Shown: piece by piece, positions 1-7,564 of the stretch
Numbering within the stretch: position 1 is the stretch's first letter
Layout of the letters: the number at the start of each line of letters is the position of its first letter
DNA from: JAGYLJ01 sp964383545
GTDB lineage: Bacteria; Patescibacteriota; Minisyncoccia; Phycocordibacterales; UBA12079
Direction of reading: 5' to 3'
Assembly: GCA_964383545.1 (NCBI GenBank)
Contig: CAYLHD010000001.1
Span: 1-64,000 of the forward strand
DNA length: 64,000 nt
Translations under genes and position numbers: made by a program
Notes under the pieces: model-generated
The model's input: the letters and a program-made list of their open reading frames with translations, nothing else
The model's database searches: none
What the model was told of the DNA's origin: nothing

Positions 1-14
1 TGATTTTAATTCAA

Positions 15-42
15 TTGACTTTTCTTTTACCCTGAATATACT
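15..42 (+). promoter_or_regulatory. Promoter of the first membrane-anchored protein
   Basis: TTGACT at 15-20 and TATACT at 37-42 are separated by 16 nt, which places transcription start near 49 and leaves a leader of about 30 nt before the ATG at 80. The match is good, but the region is AT-rich, so a chance match is possible. Confidence 0.6.
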
Positions 43-79
43 AATTATATTAGTATATTAATAGCTTATTATAAATAAT

Positions 80-487
80 ATGGAATTTTTAAAAGACGGT
101 AAGTACATTATAGGGTTTTTGATCGGGGTTATTTGTTCTTTTGTTATAATGGGTGGGATTAAAAATAATCAAAATGAAGGTAATTTAGCGATGGTTCCTA
201 ATAACAGTGATTTGGTTGTTGATGATAAATCAGTGGTTGAGGAAGATACAAAAGGAGTTCAAACAATTCCAAGCACTACTACAAAAACACAGAATTTAGC
301 AAAGGAGACACCTGCTGTTGATAATCAAAGTCAAACAACTATGAAGCCAGAGGATCCTCATAGTCCTCAACTTCAAAGACTAGATTTGATTCTAAGGGAA
401 ACACAAAGAATGGTGGATCGTTTAAAGAGAGATATCAGAACAACAGAAATAAAGAACCAAACAGCTACCTTACTTAATCAGAACTAA
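80..487 (+). CDS. Small membrane-anchored protein, unknown function
   Basis: I do not recognise this 135-residue protein. It has one hydrophobic segment at about residues 9-28, so it is probably anchored in the membrane by its N-terminus. A Thr/Gln/Asn-rich low-complexity linker follows at about 40-92. The last 40 residues, from about SPQLQRLDLIL, are charged and could form an amphipathic helix or short coiled coil. It stands alone between its own promoter and an intrinsic terminator. Its place before the rplJL operon says nothing about its role. It could be a cell-envelope spacer or anchor protein, but that is a guess. Confidence 0.7.
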   Translation: MEFLKDGKYIIGFLIGVICSFVIMGGIKNNQNEGNLAMVPNNSDLVVDDKSVVEEDTKGVQTIPSTTTKTQNLAKETPAVDNQSQTTMKPEDPHSPQLQRLDLILRETQRMVDRLKRDIRTTEIKNQTATLLNQN

Positions 488-502
488 TAGACAGATATTT
501 TA

Positions 503-528
503 ACAGCCCTAGTTAAGGGCTGTTTTTG
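503..528 (+). terminator. Intrinsic terminator
   Basis: An 8-bp stem, ACAGCCCT/AGGGCTGT, closes a 5-nt loop and is followed by a T run. It ends the transcript of the gene at 80-487 and separates it from the rplJL leader. Confidence 0.85.
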
Positions 529-573
529 TCTTGTTGTGTTTTTTCGACTGATGTGTTTTAATAGTATTTGTAA

Positions 574-721
574 AGATCAGAGAAAGCAGGCATAGTTTTG
601 ATTTAAAACTAATAGGTCCTACTTAGGTCGAAACATTCGTAAGGATGTTTTTCTCTAGATCTTGTTAGTAATAATAAGATTTTTTTAATTTTATAACATG
701 TTTAGCGCTTCAAGTGCTAAA
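574..721 (+). promoter_or_regulatory. Probable rplJL (L10) leader RNA
   Basis: A 5' arm near 574-586 (GATC-AGAGAAA) pairs with TTTCTCTAGATC near 648-661 and encloses several hairpins, including a 7-bp TAGTTTT/AAAACTA stem and AACAT/ATGTT. A further 8-bp stem with a 5-nt loop (701-721) lies just before the rplJ start region. In many bacteria the L10-L12 complex binds a kink-turn leader here to repress its own translation. Position and folding fit that class, but I could not test the L10 leader covariance model, so the identity is an inference. Confidence 0.5.
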
Positions 722-745
722 TAAATACAAAATTAAAATTTAAAT

Positions 746-1237
746 ATGGCAATTACAAAAGGGAAGAAAGAAGAAGTTTGTAAAAAAATAGAAAGCATTG
801 TAAAGGATTTCCCAACTGTGGTTTTTGTTAACTTTCATGGTTTGAATGTTACTGATACAACCCAGTTAAAAAATTCTTTAAGAGAAGAAGATTCTTTTTA
901 TACAGTTACAAAGAAAACTTTAGCCAAGAGGATTCTGCAAGATTCTCCGGTGAAAGGAGAAATTCCAGAATTAGAAGGAGAATTGGCTTTAGCTTATAGC
1001 TCGGATCAAATAGCACCAGCACGTGGTGTTTACGAGTTTCAAAAGAAGCATAAAGATAATATCTCAATTTTAGGTGGTATTTTTGAAGGGATGTATGTTG
1101 ATAAGGACAAAATGTCTTCAATCGCTCAAATTCCTTCAATGTTAACGTTAAGGGCACAATTTGTGAACTTAATAAATTCACCAATTCAAGGTTTAGTTAT
1201 AGCTTTGAATGGGATTGCGGATAAAAAAGAGGCTTAG
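746..1237 (+). CDS. rplJ: 50S ribosomal protein L10
   Basis: L10 forms the base of the ribosomal stalk, binding 23S rRNA through its N-terminal domain and L7/L12 dimers through its C-terminal helix. The 163 residues match the usual length. The N-terminus (MAITKGKKEEVCKKIESIV) and the segment VVFVNFHGLNVTDTTQLKNS are typical of the family. It starts an operon with rplL 53 nt downstream, which is the usual order. The genes rplK and rplA, often found just upstream, are absent. A structured leader precedes it, which suggests autoregulation. Identification is secure. Confidence 0.96.
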   Translation: MAITKGKKEEVCKKIESIVKDFPTVVFVNFHGLNVTDTTQLKNSLREEDSFYTVTKKTLAKRILQDSPVKGEIPELEGELALAYSSDQIAPARGVYEFQKKHKDNISILGGIFEGMYVDKDKMSSIAQIPSMLTLRAQFVNLINSPIQGLVIALNGIADKKEA

Positions 1238-1290
1238 AGAGAGGCCTTGCCTCTCATAAAGATTATTAGGAAATTAATTAAAAAATTAAC

Positions 1291-1821
1291 ATGACAGAAG
1301 ATAAAAAAACAGAAGATACAAAGGTGGTGGAAGATATTAAAGAAGAGGTGAAAGCTCCCACTCCTGTTGAGGAAGCTAAAGTAGAAGAGAAACCCGTAGA
1401 AGCTGTAAAAGAAGAGGTTGCTTCTGATGAAGGTCAAGATGTAGAAGTACCTAAAAAGTTTAAAGCAATCGTTGATGCTGTAGATTCAATGTCAGTTTTA
1501 GATTTGTATGAATTGGTTAAGTTACTAGAAAAGAAATTTGGAGTTTCAGCTGCAGCAGTAGCAGTTGCTGGCGGATCAGCTAACGGTGATGGAGATGAGG
1601 CTGAAGAAAAAAGTTCTTTTGATGTAGAACTTACATCTTGTGGTGCTCAAAAGATTGCTGTTATTAAAGTTATTAAAGCAGCTTTAGGCTTAGGTCTAAA
1701 AGAAGCTAAAGAATTAGTTGACGCTGCTCCAACTTCTTTAAAGAAAGATATGAAGAAAGATGAAGCCGAAGCTTTGAAAAAAGATATTGAAGAAGCTGGT
1801 GGAACTATTGAGTTAAAATAA
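1291..1821 (+). CDS. rplL: 50S ribosomal protein L7/L12 with acidic N-terminal extension
   Basis: This is the flexible stalk protein that recruits translational GTPases. The standard protein begins near residue 50 (VPKKFKAIVDAVDSMSVLDL), followed by an Ala/Gly hinge at about 83-100 and the C-terminal domain with IKVIKAALGLGLKEAKELVD. The protein is 176 residues against about 120-130 in the family. The extra ~49 residues are Glu/Lys/Val/Pro-rich and look disordered. The start is supported by the spacing after rplJ. An internal start near the canonical N-terminus would give a normal length, but no clear ribosome site is visible there. A terminator follows. Confidence 0.95.
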   Translation: MTEDKKTEDTKVVEDIKEEVKAPTPVEEAKVEEKPVEAVKEEVASDEGQDVEVPKKFKAIVDAVDSMSVLDLYELVKLLEKKFGVSAAAVAVAGGSANGDGDEAEEKSSFDVELTSCGAQKIAVIKVIKAALGLGLKEAKELVDAAPTSLKKDMKKDEAEALKKDIEEAGGTIELK

Positions 1822-1846
1822 TTTTTAAGAATTATTAAACAGTGTT

Positions 1847-1880
1847 AAAAACAGAGTCTCTAAAAAAGACTCTGTTTTTA
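1847..1880 (+). terminator. Intrinsic terminator of rplJL
   Basis: A 9-bp perfect stem, ACAGAGTCT/AGACTCTGT, is flanked by an A run and a T run. It ends the rplJ-rplL operon 30 nt after the rplL stop. Confidence 0.9.
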
Positions 1881-1920
1881 ATATTTGTGGACACTTAAAA
1901 AAATGTTATAATAAATTTCA

Positions 1921-2559
1921 ATGGAAACTTTATCTAAATTGTTTGGTAGCATGGCCAAAGTAAAAATAATGAAATTATTTTTATTTAACCCTGAACAGGT
2001 TTTTGATAATACTGAAATCTCTGAGAGGACTAAAACTAATACAACTATTTTAAGGAAAGAGTTAAATTTATTAGAAAAAATAAAATTTATAAAAAAGAAA
2101 AGTTTTTTTAAAAAGATTGAATCTGATAGCAATAGTAAAAAAGTCGCCTCTTCGGCGACCCGCCGAAAAGGCGGAAAAAGAATAAGTGGTTGGGTGATTA
2201 ATAAGGATTTTGAGTTTTTAATGCCATTACAGAACTTACTTATTGAAAATGGTTCTTTAGGAGAAAATGAGATAATTGATAAATTAAAGAAAGTTGGTAA
2301 TCTAAAATTAGTAATAATAGCAGGAGTGTTTATTCAAGATTTAAATAGTAGAGCCGATATACTTATAGTAGGGGATAACTTAAGTGATTCACTTCTTGAA
2401 AAATCTATTCATACTTTAGAATCTGAAGTTGGTAAAGAATTAAGATATGTAGTCTTTGAAACGGCTGATTTTAAGTACCGTCTAGGTATTTATGATAAAT
2501 TGTTAAGAGATATTTTAGATTATTCTCACAAAAAGTTAATAAATAAGATAGGCGTTTAA
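1921..2559 (+). CDS. Winged-helix regulator with nucleotidyltransferase-like C-terminus
   Basis: The first ~65 residues (MAKVKIMKLFLFNPEQVFDN...KELNLLEKIKFIKK) look like a winged helix of the type seen in CPR transcriptional regulators. The C-terminal half, with GVFIQDLNSRADILIVGDNL at about 139-158, resembles the fold of minimal nucleotidyltransferases, though the catalytic GSxxxG motif is not visible. TGT-TATAAT at 1904-1912 ends 8 nt before the ATG, so the transcript is probably leaderless, which supports this start. Codons 75-85 contain an inserted GC-rich double hairpin. A DNA-binding regulator is likely; its target is unknown. Confidence 0.7.
   Translation: METLSKLFGSMAKVKIMKLFLFNPEQVFDNTEISERTKTNTTILRKELNLLEKIKFIKKKSFFKKIESDSNSKKVASSATRRKGGKRISGWVINKDFEFLMPLQNLLIENGSLGENEIIDKLKKVGNLKLVIIAGVFIQDLNSRADILIVGDNLSDSLLEKSIHTLESEVGKELRYVVFETADFKYRLGIYDKLLRDILDYSHKKLINKIGV
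2145..2175 (+). repeat. 31-bp GC-rich double-hairpin repeat inside a gene (copy 1)
   Basis: Two adjacent hairpins, GTCGCC/GGCGAC and CCGCC/GGCGG, stand out from the AT-rich surroundings. The 31 bp match 7565-7595 at 26 positions. The copy is in frame and adds about ten residues (VASSATRRKGGK) to the regulator. Confidence 0.75.
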
Positions 2560-2741
2560 AGATATATTTATTTATCCACAGTTTTTTTCTCTAAATTGTT
2601 GTTTAGGTGTTATTATTAGTTTTATAAATGAATAAAGGGTCGTTAAACTACAATAATTAAATTAATATTATTTTAATTAGTGTGGTCAGCATTTATTATT
2701 AGTTATTATTAATTTTTGAGTACTTAAAATATAAATAAAAT

Positions 2742-3422
2742 ATGATTTTACAAACATGGAGTGAAGTATTGTCTCAATCTTTTCAAAATCTCTGGGTAGG
2801 TGTAGTTAGTTTTATACCTAACCTAGTTGTAGCAATAATAATTTTTATTATTGGTTGGATAATCAGCGCCTTGTTAGGTAGGGTTATCTCACAAATGGTT
2901 CGTTCTCTTGGTATTGATAAAGTTTTAAGAAGAACGGGTGTTGAGAAAACTTTGAACAAAGCAGGCTTTCAATTAAATTCAGGAAAATTTATTGGGTCGT
3001 TGGTTAAATGGTTTATTATTGTTGTCTTCTTGGTAGCATCTTTTGATGTACTTGGTTTAAGTCAAGTAAATCAGTTTTTGCAACAAGTAGTATTACTTTA
3101 TTTGCCAAGGGTAATCGCAGCAGTATTCATTTTGTTAGTAGCAGCTGTTATTGCTGAAGCTACTGAAAATCTTGTAAAAGGTTCAGCAAAAATGGCTGAC
3201 GTTAAAATTTCTCATTTTCTAGGAGTAATGTCTCGTTGGTCTATTTGGTTCTTTGCTATATTAATGGCTCTTTATCAAATGGGAGTAGCTGCCGCTTTTA
3301 TTCAGACTATTTTCACAGGTTTGATCGTTGCTCTATCACTAGCTATTGGACTTTCCTTTGGTCTCGGTGGTAAAACAGCAGCAGGGGAAGCTATTGAAAA
3401 ATTTAAGAAAAATATTAGGTAA
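2742..3422 (+). CDS. Integral membrane protein with TM-helix repeats (MscS/CmpX-like)
   Basis: This 226-residue protein has about four or five membrane segments: about 20-42, 75-97, 110-135, 160-180 and 188-206. Its sequence (NLVVAIIIFIIGWIISALLG, then a charged loop) resembles the conserved TM-helix repeat family found in CmpX-type small mechanosensitive channel relatives. It ends after the membrane domain without a large cytoplasmic MscS beta domain. The glycine-rich end IGLSFGLGGKTAAGEAIEKF is typical of the family. An osmotic or ion-conducting role is inferred from family resemblance only. It is a single-gene unit ending at a terminator before the ribosomal cluster. Confidence 0.75.
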   Translation: MILQTWSEVLSQSFQNLWVGVVSFIPNLVVAIIIFIIGWIISALLGRVISQMVRSLGIDKVLRRTGVEKTLNKAGFQLNSGKFIGSLVKWFIIVVFLVASFDVLGLSQVNQFLQQVVLLYLPRVIAAVFILLVAAVIAEATENLVKGSAKMADVKISHFLGVMSRWSIWFFAILMALYQMGVAAAFIQTIFTGLIVALSLAIGLSFGLGGKTAAGEAIEKFKKNIR

Positions 3423-3444
3423 ATAGATTTTTAAATTTAAAAGT

Positions 3445-3488
3445 AAAAATCACCCATTACTTCTTGGTTTAGAAATGGGTGATTTTTT
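3445..3488 (+). terminator. Intrinsic terminator
   Basis: A 13-bp stem, AAAATCACCCATT/AATGGGTGATTTT, with a following T run separates the membrane protein gene from the ribosomal cluster promoter. Confidence 0.88.
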
Positions 3489-3497
3489 GTATTTTAA

Positions 3498-3525
3498 TTG
3501 ACAATATCTTAAATTTTGTTAAGAT
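3498..3525 (+). promoter_or_regulatory. Promoter of the rpsS-rplE cluster
   Basis: TTGACA (3498-3503) and TAAGAT (3520-3525) are 16 nt apart. The predicted transcript begins near 3532, and a small stem-loop ATCGG/CCGAT (3537-3549) lies almost at its 5' end. This shows that the S10-type operon starts at rpsS here. Confidence 0.8.
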
Positions 3526-3573
3526 GTAGTTGTTAAATCGGACTCCGATAAGGGGTTTATTATTTTATATTGT

Positions 3574-3903
3574 ATGACTAGATCACTAAAAAAAGGTCCC
3601 TATGTGGACGAAAAACTTTTGAAGAAAATAGAAGGTAAAAAACCAGCTGATATAGGTGTGGTTAAAACATGGGCTAGAGCTAGTCAAATTTCACCAGAGA
3701 TGGTTGGATGGACGTTCGGAGTTCATAACGGAAAAGAACATAAAGAAGTTTTTGTTACAGAAGATATGGTAGGTCATCGTCTTGGTGAATTTTCTCCTTC
3801 TAAGAAATTTATAAAACATGGAGGTAGAATGCAGAAGGAATTAGATCAGAAGAAAAAAGATGCAGAGATTACTGCAGCTAAAGCAGCTAAAGCATCTGTT
3901 TAA
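3574..3903 (+). CDS. rpsS: 30S ribosomal protein S19
   Basis: S19 sits in the head of the small subunit near the decoding region. The N-terminus MTRSLKKGPYVDEKLLKKI and the core FVTEDMVGHRLGEFSPSKKF are diagnostic. At 109 residues it is longer than the usual ~92, owing to a Lys/Ala-rich tail after residue 92. It is the first gene of its operon with its own promoter, so the S10, L3, L4, L23 and L2 genes that normally precede it must lie elsewhere. rplV follows after 10 nt. Confidence 0.97.
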   Translation: MTRSLKKGPYVDEKLLKKIEGKKPADIGVVKTWARASQISPEMVGWTFGVHNGKEHKEVFVTEDMVGHRLGEFSPSKKFIKHGGRMQKELDQKKKDAEITAAKAAKASV

Positions 3904-3913
3904 ATAATTAATT

Positions 3914-4330
3914 ATGACAACTGTAAAAGCAAAATTAAACAATTATAGACAATCACCAAGAAAAGTTCGCTTAGTTGCTGACTTAATTCGCGGTAAAATG
4001 GTTGAAAGAGCTATGCAAGAGCTTCGTTTTGTGAACAAGAAAGCTACTAGAGCGGTGAAAAAGCTTCTAGAGTCAGCTGTTGCAAATGCTAAAAATAATA
4101 ACGGTTTGAAAGAAAAAGATCTAATTTTGAAAGAAATTAGAGTAGATAACGGTTCAACCATGAAAAGGTTTAGAGCTGGTGCAAGAGGTCAGGCTTATCC
4201 TTTAAAAAGAAGAACTAGCCATATTTCAATTGCTCTTGAATCAGTTGAAGATTCTGTTAATCAAGAGAAAAAGAGTAATTTATCAAAAAAAAGTAAAGAT
4301 TCTTCGGAAAAACTAGAATTAAAGAAATAA
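3914..4330 (+). CDS. rplV: 50S ribosomal protein L22
   Basis: L22 lines the peptide exit tunnel of the large subunit. The segment KAKLNNYRQSPRKVRLVADL and the C-terminal hairpin region with GSTMKRFRAGARGQAYPLKR are clear family marks. The length is 138 residues, with a Lys/Ser-rich C-terminal tail of about 20 residues beyond the usual end. It lies between rpsS and rpsC with gaps of 10 and 2 nt, so it is cotranscribed and probably translationally coupled to rpsC. Confidence 0.97.
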   Translation: MTTVKAKLNNYRQSPRKVRLVADLIRGKMVERAMQELRFVNKKATRAVKKLLESAVANAKNNNGLKEKDLILKEIRVDNGSTMKRFRAGARGQAYPLKRRTSHISIALESVEDSVNQEKKSNLSKKSKDSSEKLELKK

Positions 4331-4332
4331 TT

Positions 4333-4992
4333 ATGACACATGTAGTACATCCATACGCGCAAAGATTAGGGATATTAAGAGATTGGAAATCTCGCTGGTT
4401 TGGTTCGCGTGAACAATATCGAGAATATTTAAAGAGTGATGTATTATTACGTGAATTTTTAGAGAAAAAATTAAGAAAATTTTATATTAGTTCTGTTGAA
4501 ATGGAAAGAAGTGAGAAGCTTTTAAGAATAATAATCAAAACATCAAGAGCTGGAATGATCATTGGAAGAAGTGGTGAAGGTGCTTTGAAATTAAAAAATG
4601 AGGTTTCTAGTTTTTTAGATAAAAATAAGTTGTCTAAACCAAAGGAATTGAAAATTGATATAGAAGAAATAAGATATCCAGAAACAGACGCTGCGATTGT
4701 TGGAATGATGGTTGCTGAAGGGTTAGAAAAAAGATTACCTTTTAAGAGAGTTCTAAAAACAACTGTAGAAAAGGTTTCAGCTAATCGTGATGTAAAGGGT
4801 GTTAAGATTAGTTTGTCCGGTAGATTGGGTGGAGCAGAAATGGCTAGAAGAGAAAGTCTAAAAAAAGGAAGAATTCCTCTTCAAACATTGAGAGCTGATG
4901 TTGATTTTACTAGAGAAAAAGCACATTTACCCTACGGAATAGTTGGTATTAAAGTTTGGATTTATAGAGGAGAAATTTTTAATAAAAAATAA
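4333..4992 (+). CDS. rpsC: 30S ribosomal protein S3
   Basis: S3 is part of the mRNA entry channel and helicase of the small subunit. The KH domain is visible at about residues 60-85 (IIIKTSRAGMIIGRSGEGALK), and the C-terminal S3 domain carries VKGVKISLSGRLGGAEMARR. The 219 residues are normal. The gene starts 2 nt after rplV and precedes rplP by 9 nt in conserved order. Identification is secure. Confidence 0.97.
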   Translation: MTHVVHPYAQRLGILRDWKSRWFGSREQYREYLKSDVLLREFLEKKLRKFYISSVEMERSEKLLRIIIKTSRAGMIIGRSGEGALKLKNEVSSFLDKNKLSKPKELKIDIEEIRYPETDAAIVGMMVAEGLEKRLPFKRVLKTTVEKVSANRDVKGVKISLSGRLGGAEMARRESLKKGRIPLQTLRADVDFTREKAHLPYGIVGIKVWIYRGEIFNKK

Positions 4993-5001
4993 ATTAGAAT
5001 T

Positions 5002-5427
5002 ATGTTATTTCCGAAAAAAGCAAAACACAGAAAATGGCAGACAGGGAGGGAAAATCCTGGTAAGGTTGGTGTTGCTGTACGAGGGAGTAGTATTGCTTTT
5101 GGTTCTTTTGGTTTAAAAGCTTTAGCTGGAGCTAGAATAAAGTCTAATCAGATAGAGGCAGCTAGACGAGCTGCTAAAAGATATATAGGGAAGGCTGGTA
5201 AGATATGGATTAGAATTTTTCCAGATAGACCTTTTACTTCAAAACCTGCAGAGGTGAAGATGGGAAAAGGGAAAGGAGCTCCTCAAGGTTATTGTGCCCC
5301 AGTTAAACCAGGAAGAATTCTTTTTGAAGTTGATGGTGTTGATGAGAAGACAGCTAAAGAGGCAATGAGAAAAGCTGGAACTAAGTTACCAGTGAAGACT
5401 AAAGTTGTTAGTCGGATAAATATATAA
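5002..5427 (+). CDS. rplP: 50S ribosomal protein L16
   Basis: L16 helps position tRNA at the A site and completes the central protuberance side of the large subunit. The start MLFPKKAKHRKWQTGR and the motif GKGKGAPQGYCAPVKPGRI (a divergent form of the usual KGKGxPEYWVA) identify it. The 141 residues are of standard length. It lies between rpsC and rpmC in conserved order. Confidence 0.96.
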   Translation: MLFPKKAKHRKWQTGRENPGKVGVAVRGSSIAFGSFGLKALAGARIKSNQIEAARRAAKRYIGKAGKIWIRIFPDRPFTSKPAEVKMGKGKGAPQGYCAPVKPGRILFEVDGVDEKTAKEAMRKAGTKLPVKTKVVSRINI

Positions 5428-5435
5428 TATAAGAT

Positions 5436-5612
5436 ATGGATTTTAAAAAGAAAACAGATCAAGACCTAGAGAAAAATTTAGCAGATAAAAGGGCTGAATT
5501 AAGAGGTTTTAGATTTGGTTTGGCTGGTAGTAAAACAAAGAATGTAAAGAAAGGTAAGGAGATAAAAAGGGATATTGCTCGTATTTTAACTGAGTTAAAT
5601 GTTCGTAAATAA
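5436..5612 (+). CDS. rpmC: 50S ribosomal protein L29
   Basis: This is a short gene of 58 codons that is easy to miss. The product begins MDFKKKTDQDLEKNLADKR and contains ELRGFRFGLAGSKTKNVKKG followed by IKRDIARILTELNVRK. That is the two-helix hairpin of L29, which sits next to the exit tunnel and docks nascent-chain factors. Its position between L16 and S17 is the universal one. The ATG lies 8 nt after the rplP stop, and the stop is 7 nt before the rpsQ start. Confidence 0.95.
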   Translation: MDFKKKTDQDLEKNLADKRAELRGFRFGLAGSKTKNVKKGKEIKRDIARILTELNVRK

Positions 5613-5619
5613 AATTATT

Positions 5620-5895
5620 ATGGAAAAAACAGATAATAAACAGGAAAATAAAGAGGTTGTTTCAAAAAATAGAAAAAAAGTTTTGAGTGGTGTTGTTGTT
5701 TCTACAAAAATGAAAGATACAGTAGTTGTTTCTGTAAAAAGATTTGTTAAGCATCCTAAGTATGAAAAGTACAGAACTATCTCTAAGAGGTATAAGGCTG
5801 ATAATAAAGGGGGAGAATTTAAGTTAGGTGATACGATCAGAATTGAAGAGTGTAATCCAATATCTAAGGATAAGAGTTTTAGAGTAATAAAATAA
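5620..5895 (+). CDS. rpsQ: 30S ribosomal protein S17
   Basis: S17 is a primary 16S rRNA-binding protein. The core KVLSGVVVSTKMKDTVVVSV and HPKYEKYRTISKRYKADNK is diagnostic. I chose the ATG at 5620, which follows the rpmC stop, in place of an in-frame ATG at 5599 that would overlap rpmC. This gives 91 residues, within the usual range, with a short Lys/Asn-rich N-terminal tail. rplN begins 1 nt after the stop. Confidence 0.95.
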   Translation: MEKTDNKQENKEVVSKNRKKVLSGVVVSTKMKDTVVVSVKRFVKHPKYEKYRTISKRYKADNKGGEFKLGDTIRIEECNPISKDKSFRVIK

Positions 5896-5896
5896 T

Positions 5897-6268
5897 ATGA
5901 TTCAAGCTCAAACTATAGTAAAAATAACAGACAACTCAGGCGGAAAGGTGGGCCGAGTATTCAAGGTGTTAGGTGGTTCCAAAAGACGTTATGCTAGAAT
6001 TGGCGATATGGTTGTTTTATCAGTTCAAACAGCTGAACCAAGAAAACAGGTTAAAAAGAAAGATGTTTTGAGAGCTGTAGTTGTAAGACAAAAGAAACAA
6101 TTTAGGAGAAAGGATGGTTCATATATTAGTTTTGATGATAATGCTGTTGTAATTGTTGATAAAGAAAAGAAAGAACCAAAAGCTGGTAGAATTTTTGGTC
6201 CAATTCCAAGAGAAATTGCAGAATTAGGTTATCAAAAGATTATTTCCTTAGCTCCAGAGGTTATTTAA
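5897..6268 (+). CDS. rplN: 50S ribosomal protein L14
   Basis: L14 sits at the subunit interface. The family signature IVKITDNSGGKVGRVFKVLG at the start and the C-terminal IFGPIPREIAELGYQKIISLAPEVI are clear. The length is 123 residues, as expected. It follows rpsQ by 1 nt and precedes rplX by 10 nt. Confidence 0.97.
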   Translation: MIQAQTIVKITDNSGGKVGRVFKVLGGSKRRYARIGDMVVLSVQTAEPRKQVKKKDVLRAVVVRQKKQFRRKDGSYISFDDNAVVIVDKEKKEPKAGRIFGPIPREIAELGYQKIISLAPEVI

Positions 6269-6278
6269 TAAAATTTAT

Positions 6279-6587
6279 ATGAAAATTAAAAAAGACGATA
6301 TTGTAAAAATAATTTCTGGTAAAGATAAGAACAAAACAGGTAAGGTTTTGAAGGCTTTTCCTGCTAAAGATCAGGTTATTGTTGAGAACGTAAATATAAA
6401 GAAAAAACACCAGAAAGCTAATAAAGGCGGTAAAAAAGGTCAAATTATAGAAAAGACTTATCCTGTTCATGTTTCCAACGTTGCTTTCATTGATCCGAAG
6501 ACTAAAAGTAGTACAAAGATTGGAAAAAAATTGGTGAAAGACAAGTTTGTTCGGGTAAGTAAGAAAAGCGGGACTGTTTTAAATTAG
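6279..6587 (+). CDS. rplX: 50S ribosomal protein L24
   Basis: L24 is an assembly-initiating protein of the large subunit. A KOW motif is visible near the start (KKDDIVKIISGKDKNKTGKV), and the segment IIEKTYPVHVSNVAFIDPKT is typical. The 102 residues are normal. It lies between rplN and rplE in conserved order. Confidence 0.96.
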   Translation: MKIKKDDIVKIISGKDKNKTGKVLKAFPAKDQVIVENVNIKKKHQKANKGGKKGQIIEKTYPVHVSNVAFIDPKTKSSTKIGKKLVKDKFVRVSKKSGTVLN

Positions 6588-6604
6588 ATTTTTAAAGAAA
6601 AGTT

Positions 6605-7177
6605 ATGAATATCAAAGAAAAACAAAAGAAATTTTTTAAAGAAGCAGGAGATGATCTTGTTTACTCTAATGTTATGGAAACACCTCACCTAGAGAAAGTA
6701 ATTTTAAATGTGGGTGTTGGTAAATCATCTAAAGATAAAAAAAGAATGGAATTAATAAATGACCGTTTAACTAAAATTTCTGGTCAGAAACCAGCTCCAC
6801 GTAAAGCTAAAAAATCAATTGCTGCTTTTAAAGTTAGAGAAGGAGAAGTGGTTGGATATCAGGTAACTCTAAGAGGTCAAAGAATGTTTGGTTTTCTAGA
6901 TAAATTTATCGATATAGCTTTACCAAGAACTAAAGATTTTAGAGGCTTACCATTATCATCAATTGATGAAATGGGTAACTGTACTATTGGTATTAAAGAA
7001 CATACAATTTTTCCAGAAACTTCAGATGAAGAGTTAAGAAATGTCTTTGGTTTTTCCATAACGACTGTAGCTACTTCCAGCGATAAAAAAGAAGCAGAAG
7101 CCTTTTTTAGATTTCTTGGTTTTCCTTTTAAAAAGGAAGAAGAAAAGAAAAAAAGAAAGTTTAAAAGGAAGAAATAA
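6605..7177 (+). CDS. rplE: 50S ribosomal protein L5
   Basis: L5 binds 5S rRNA in the central protuberance. The segments LEKVILNVGVGKSSKDKK and LPRTKDFRGLPLSSIDEMGN identify it. At 190 residues it is slightly longer than usual, with a Lys/Arg-rich tail after residue 175. A hairpin follows the gene and a new promoter precedes the next one, so this is the last gene of the first ribosomal transcription unit. In most bacteria rpsN continues the same operon. Confidence 0.97.
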   Translation: MNIKEKQKKFFKEAGDDLVYSNVMETPHLEKVILNVGVGKSSKDKKRMELINDRLTKISGQKPAPRKAKKSIAAFKVREGEVVGYQVTLRGQRMFGFLDKFIDIALPRTKDFRGLPLSSIDEMGNCTIGIKEHTIFPETSDEELRNVFGFSITTVATSSDKKEAEAFFRFLGFPFKKEEEKKKRKFKRKK

Positions 7178-7187
7178 TCAGAAAAAC

Positions 7188-7212
7188 GGAGAGGTTGGAC
7201 CTCTCCATTTTA
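7188..7212 (+). terminator. Hairpin after rplE, probable terminator
   Basis: An 8-bp stem GGAGAGGT/ACCTCTCC with a 3-nt loop is followed by a short, interrupted T stretch (ATTTTAG). The U tract is weak, so it may be a partial terminator or a processing site. Confidence 0.6.
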
Positions 7213-7303
7213 GTAATTATTTATCTGTGTTTTTAAAAAAGTTTGTTCATTTAGTAAAAAAAGTTAAAAACGTTAAAGAAAGGCTATTTTAGATGTTTTT
7301 TCG

Positions 7304-7332
7304 TTGACATTAAGCGGTCTTTTTGATAGTAT
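7304..7332 (+). promoter_or_regulatory. Promoter of the rpsZ-secY-ndk cluster
   Basis: TTGACA (7304-7309) and TAGTAT (7327-7332) are exactly 17 nt apart. Transcription should start near 7339. The first transcribed bases fold as a 6-bp stem-loop, ATCCGC/GCGGAT (7341-7357). Confidence 0.85.
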
Positions 7333-7376
7333 AAACCAGTATCCGCTATAGTGCGGATTTGTTTAAAAATTGATAT

Positions 7377-7562
7377 ATGGCAAAAAAATCAGTAATTGCA
7401 AGGGCAAATAAAAAACCAAAATTTTCTTCCAGAATAGTAAGAAGATGTTTTAAGTGTGGAAGAGGAAGGGCATATATGTCAGAATTTGGTTTATGTAGGA
7501 TTTGTTTTAGAGAGTTGGCTAACGAAGGAAAGATTCCTGGTATTAAAAAATCATCTTGGTAA
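7377..7562 (+). CDS. rpsZ: 30S ribosomal protein S14, zinc-binding type Z
   Basis: This is the short 61-residue form of S14. It carries two CxxC pairs, CFKCGRGRAYMSEFGLCRIC, that bind a structural zinc. The C-terminal GLCRICFRELANEGKIPGIKKSSW is conserved. It is the first gene after a strong promoter with a 5' hairpin. A gap of 107 bp to rpsH holds a GC-rich repeat, which is unusual inside this operon. Confidence 0.96.
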   Translation: MAKKSVIARANKKPKFSSRIVRRCFKCGRGRAYMSEFGLCRICFRELANEGKIPGIKKSSW

Positions 7563-7564
7563 AC

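Noticed and set aside
2572..2580. Perfect DnaA-box sequence TTATCCACA (another, inverted, at 34194-34202)
   Set aside because: Both are isolated. An origin needs several boxes plus an AT-rich unwinding region and usually dnaA or dnaN nearby, none of which is seen.
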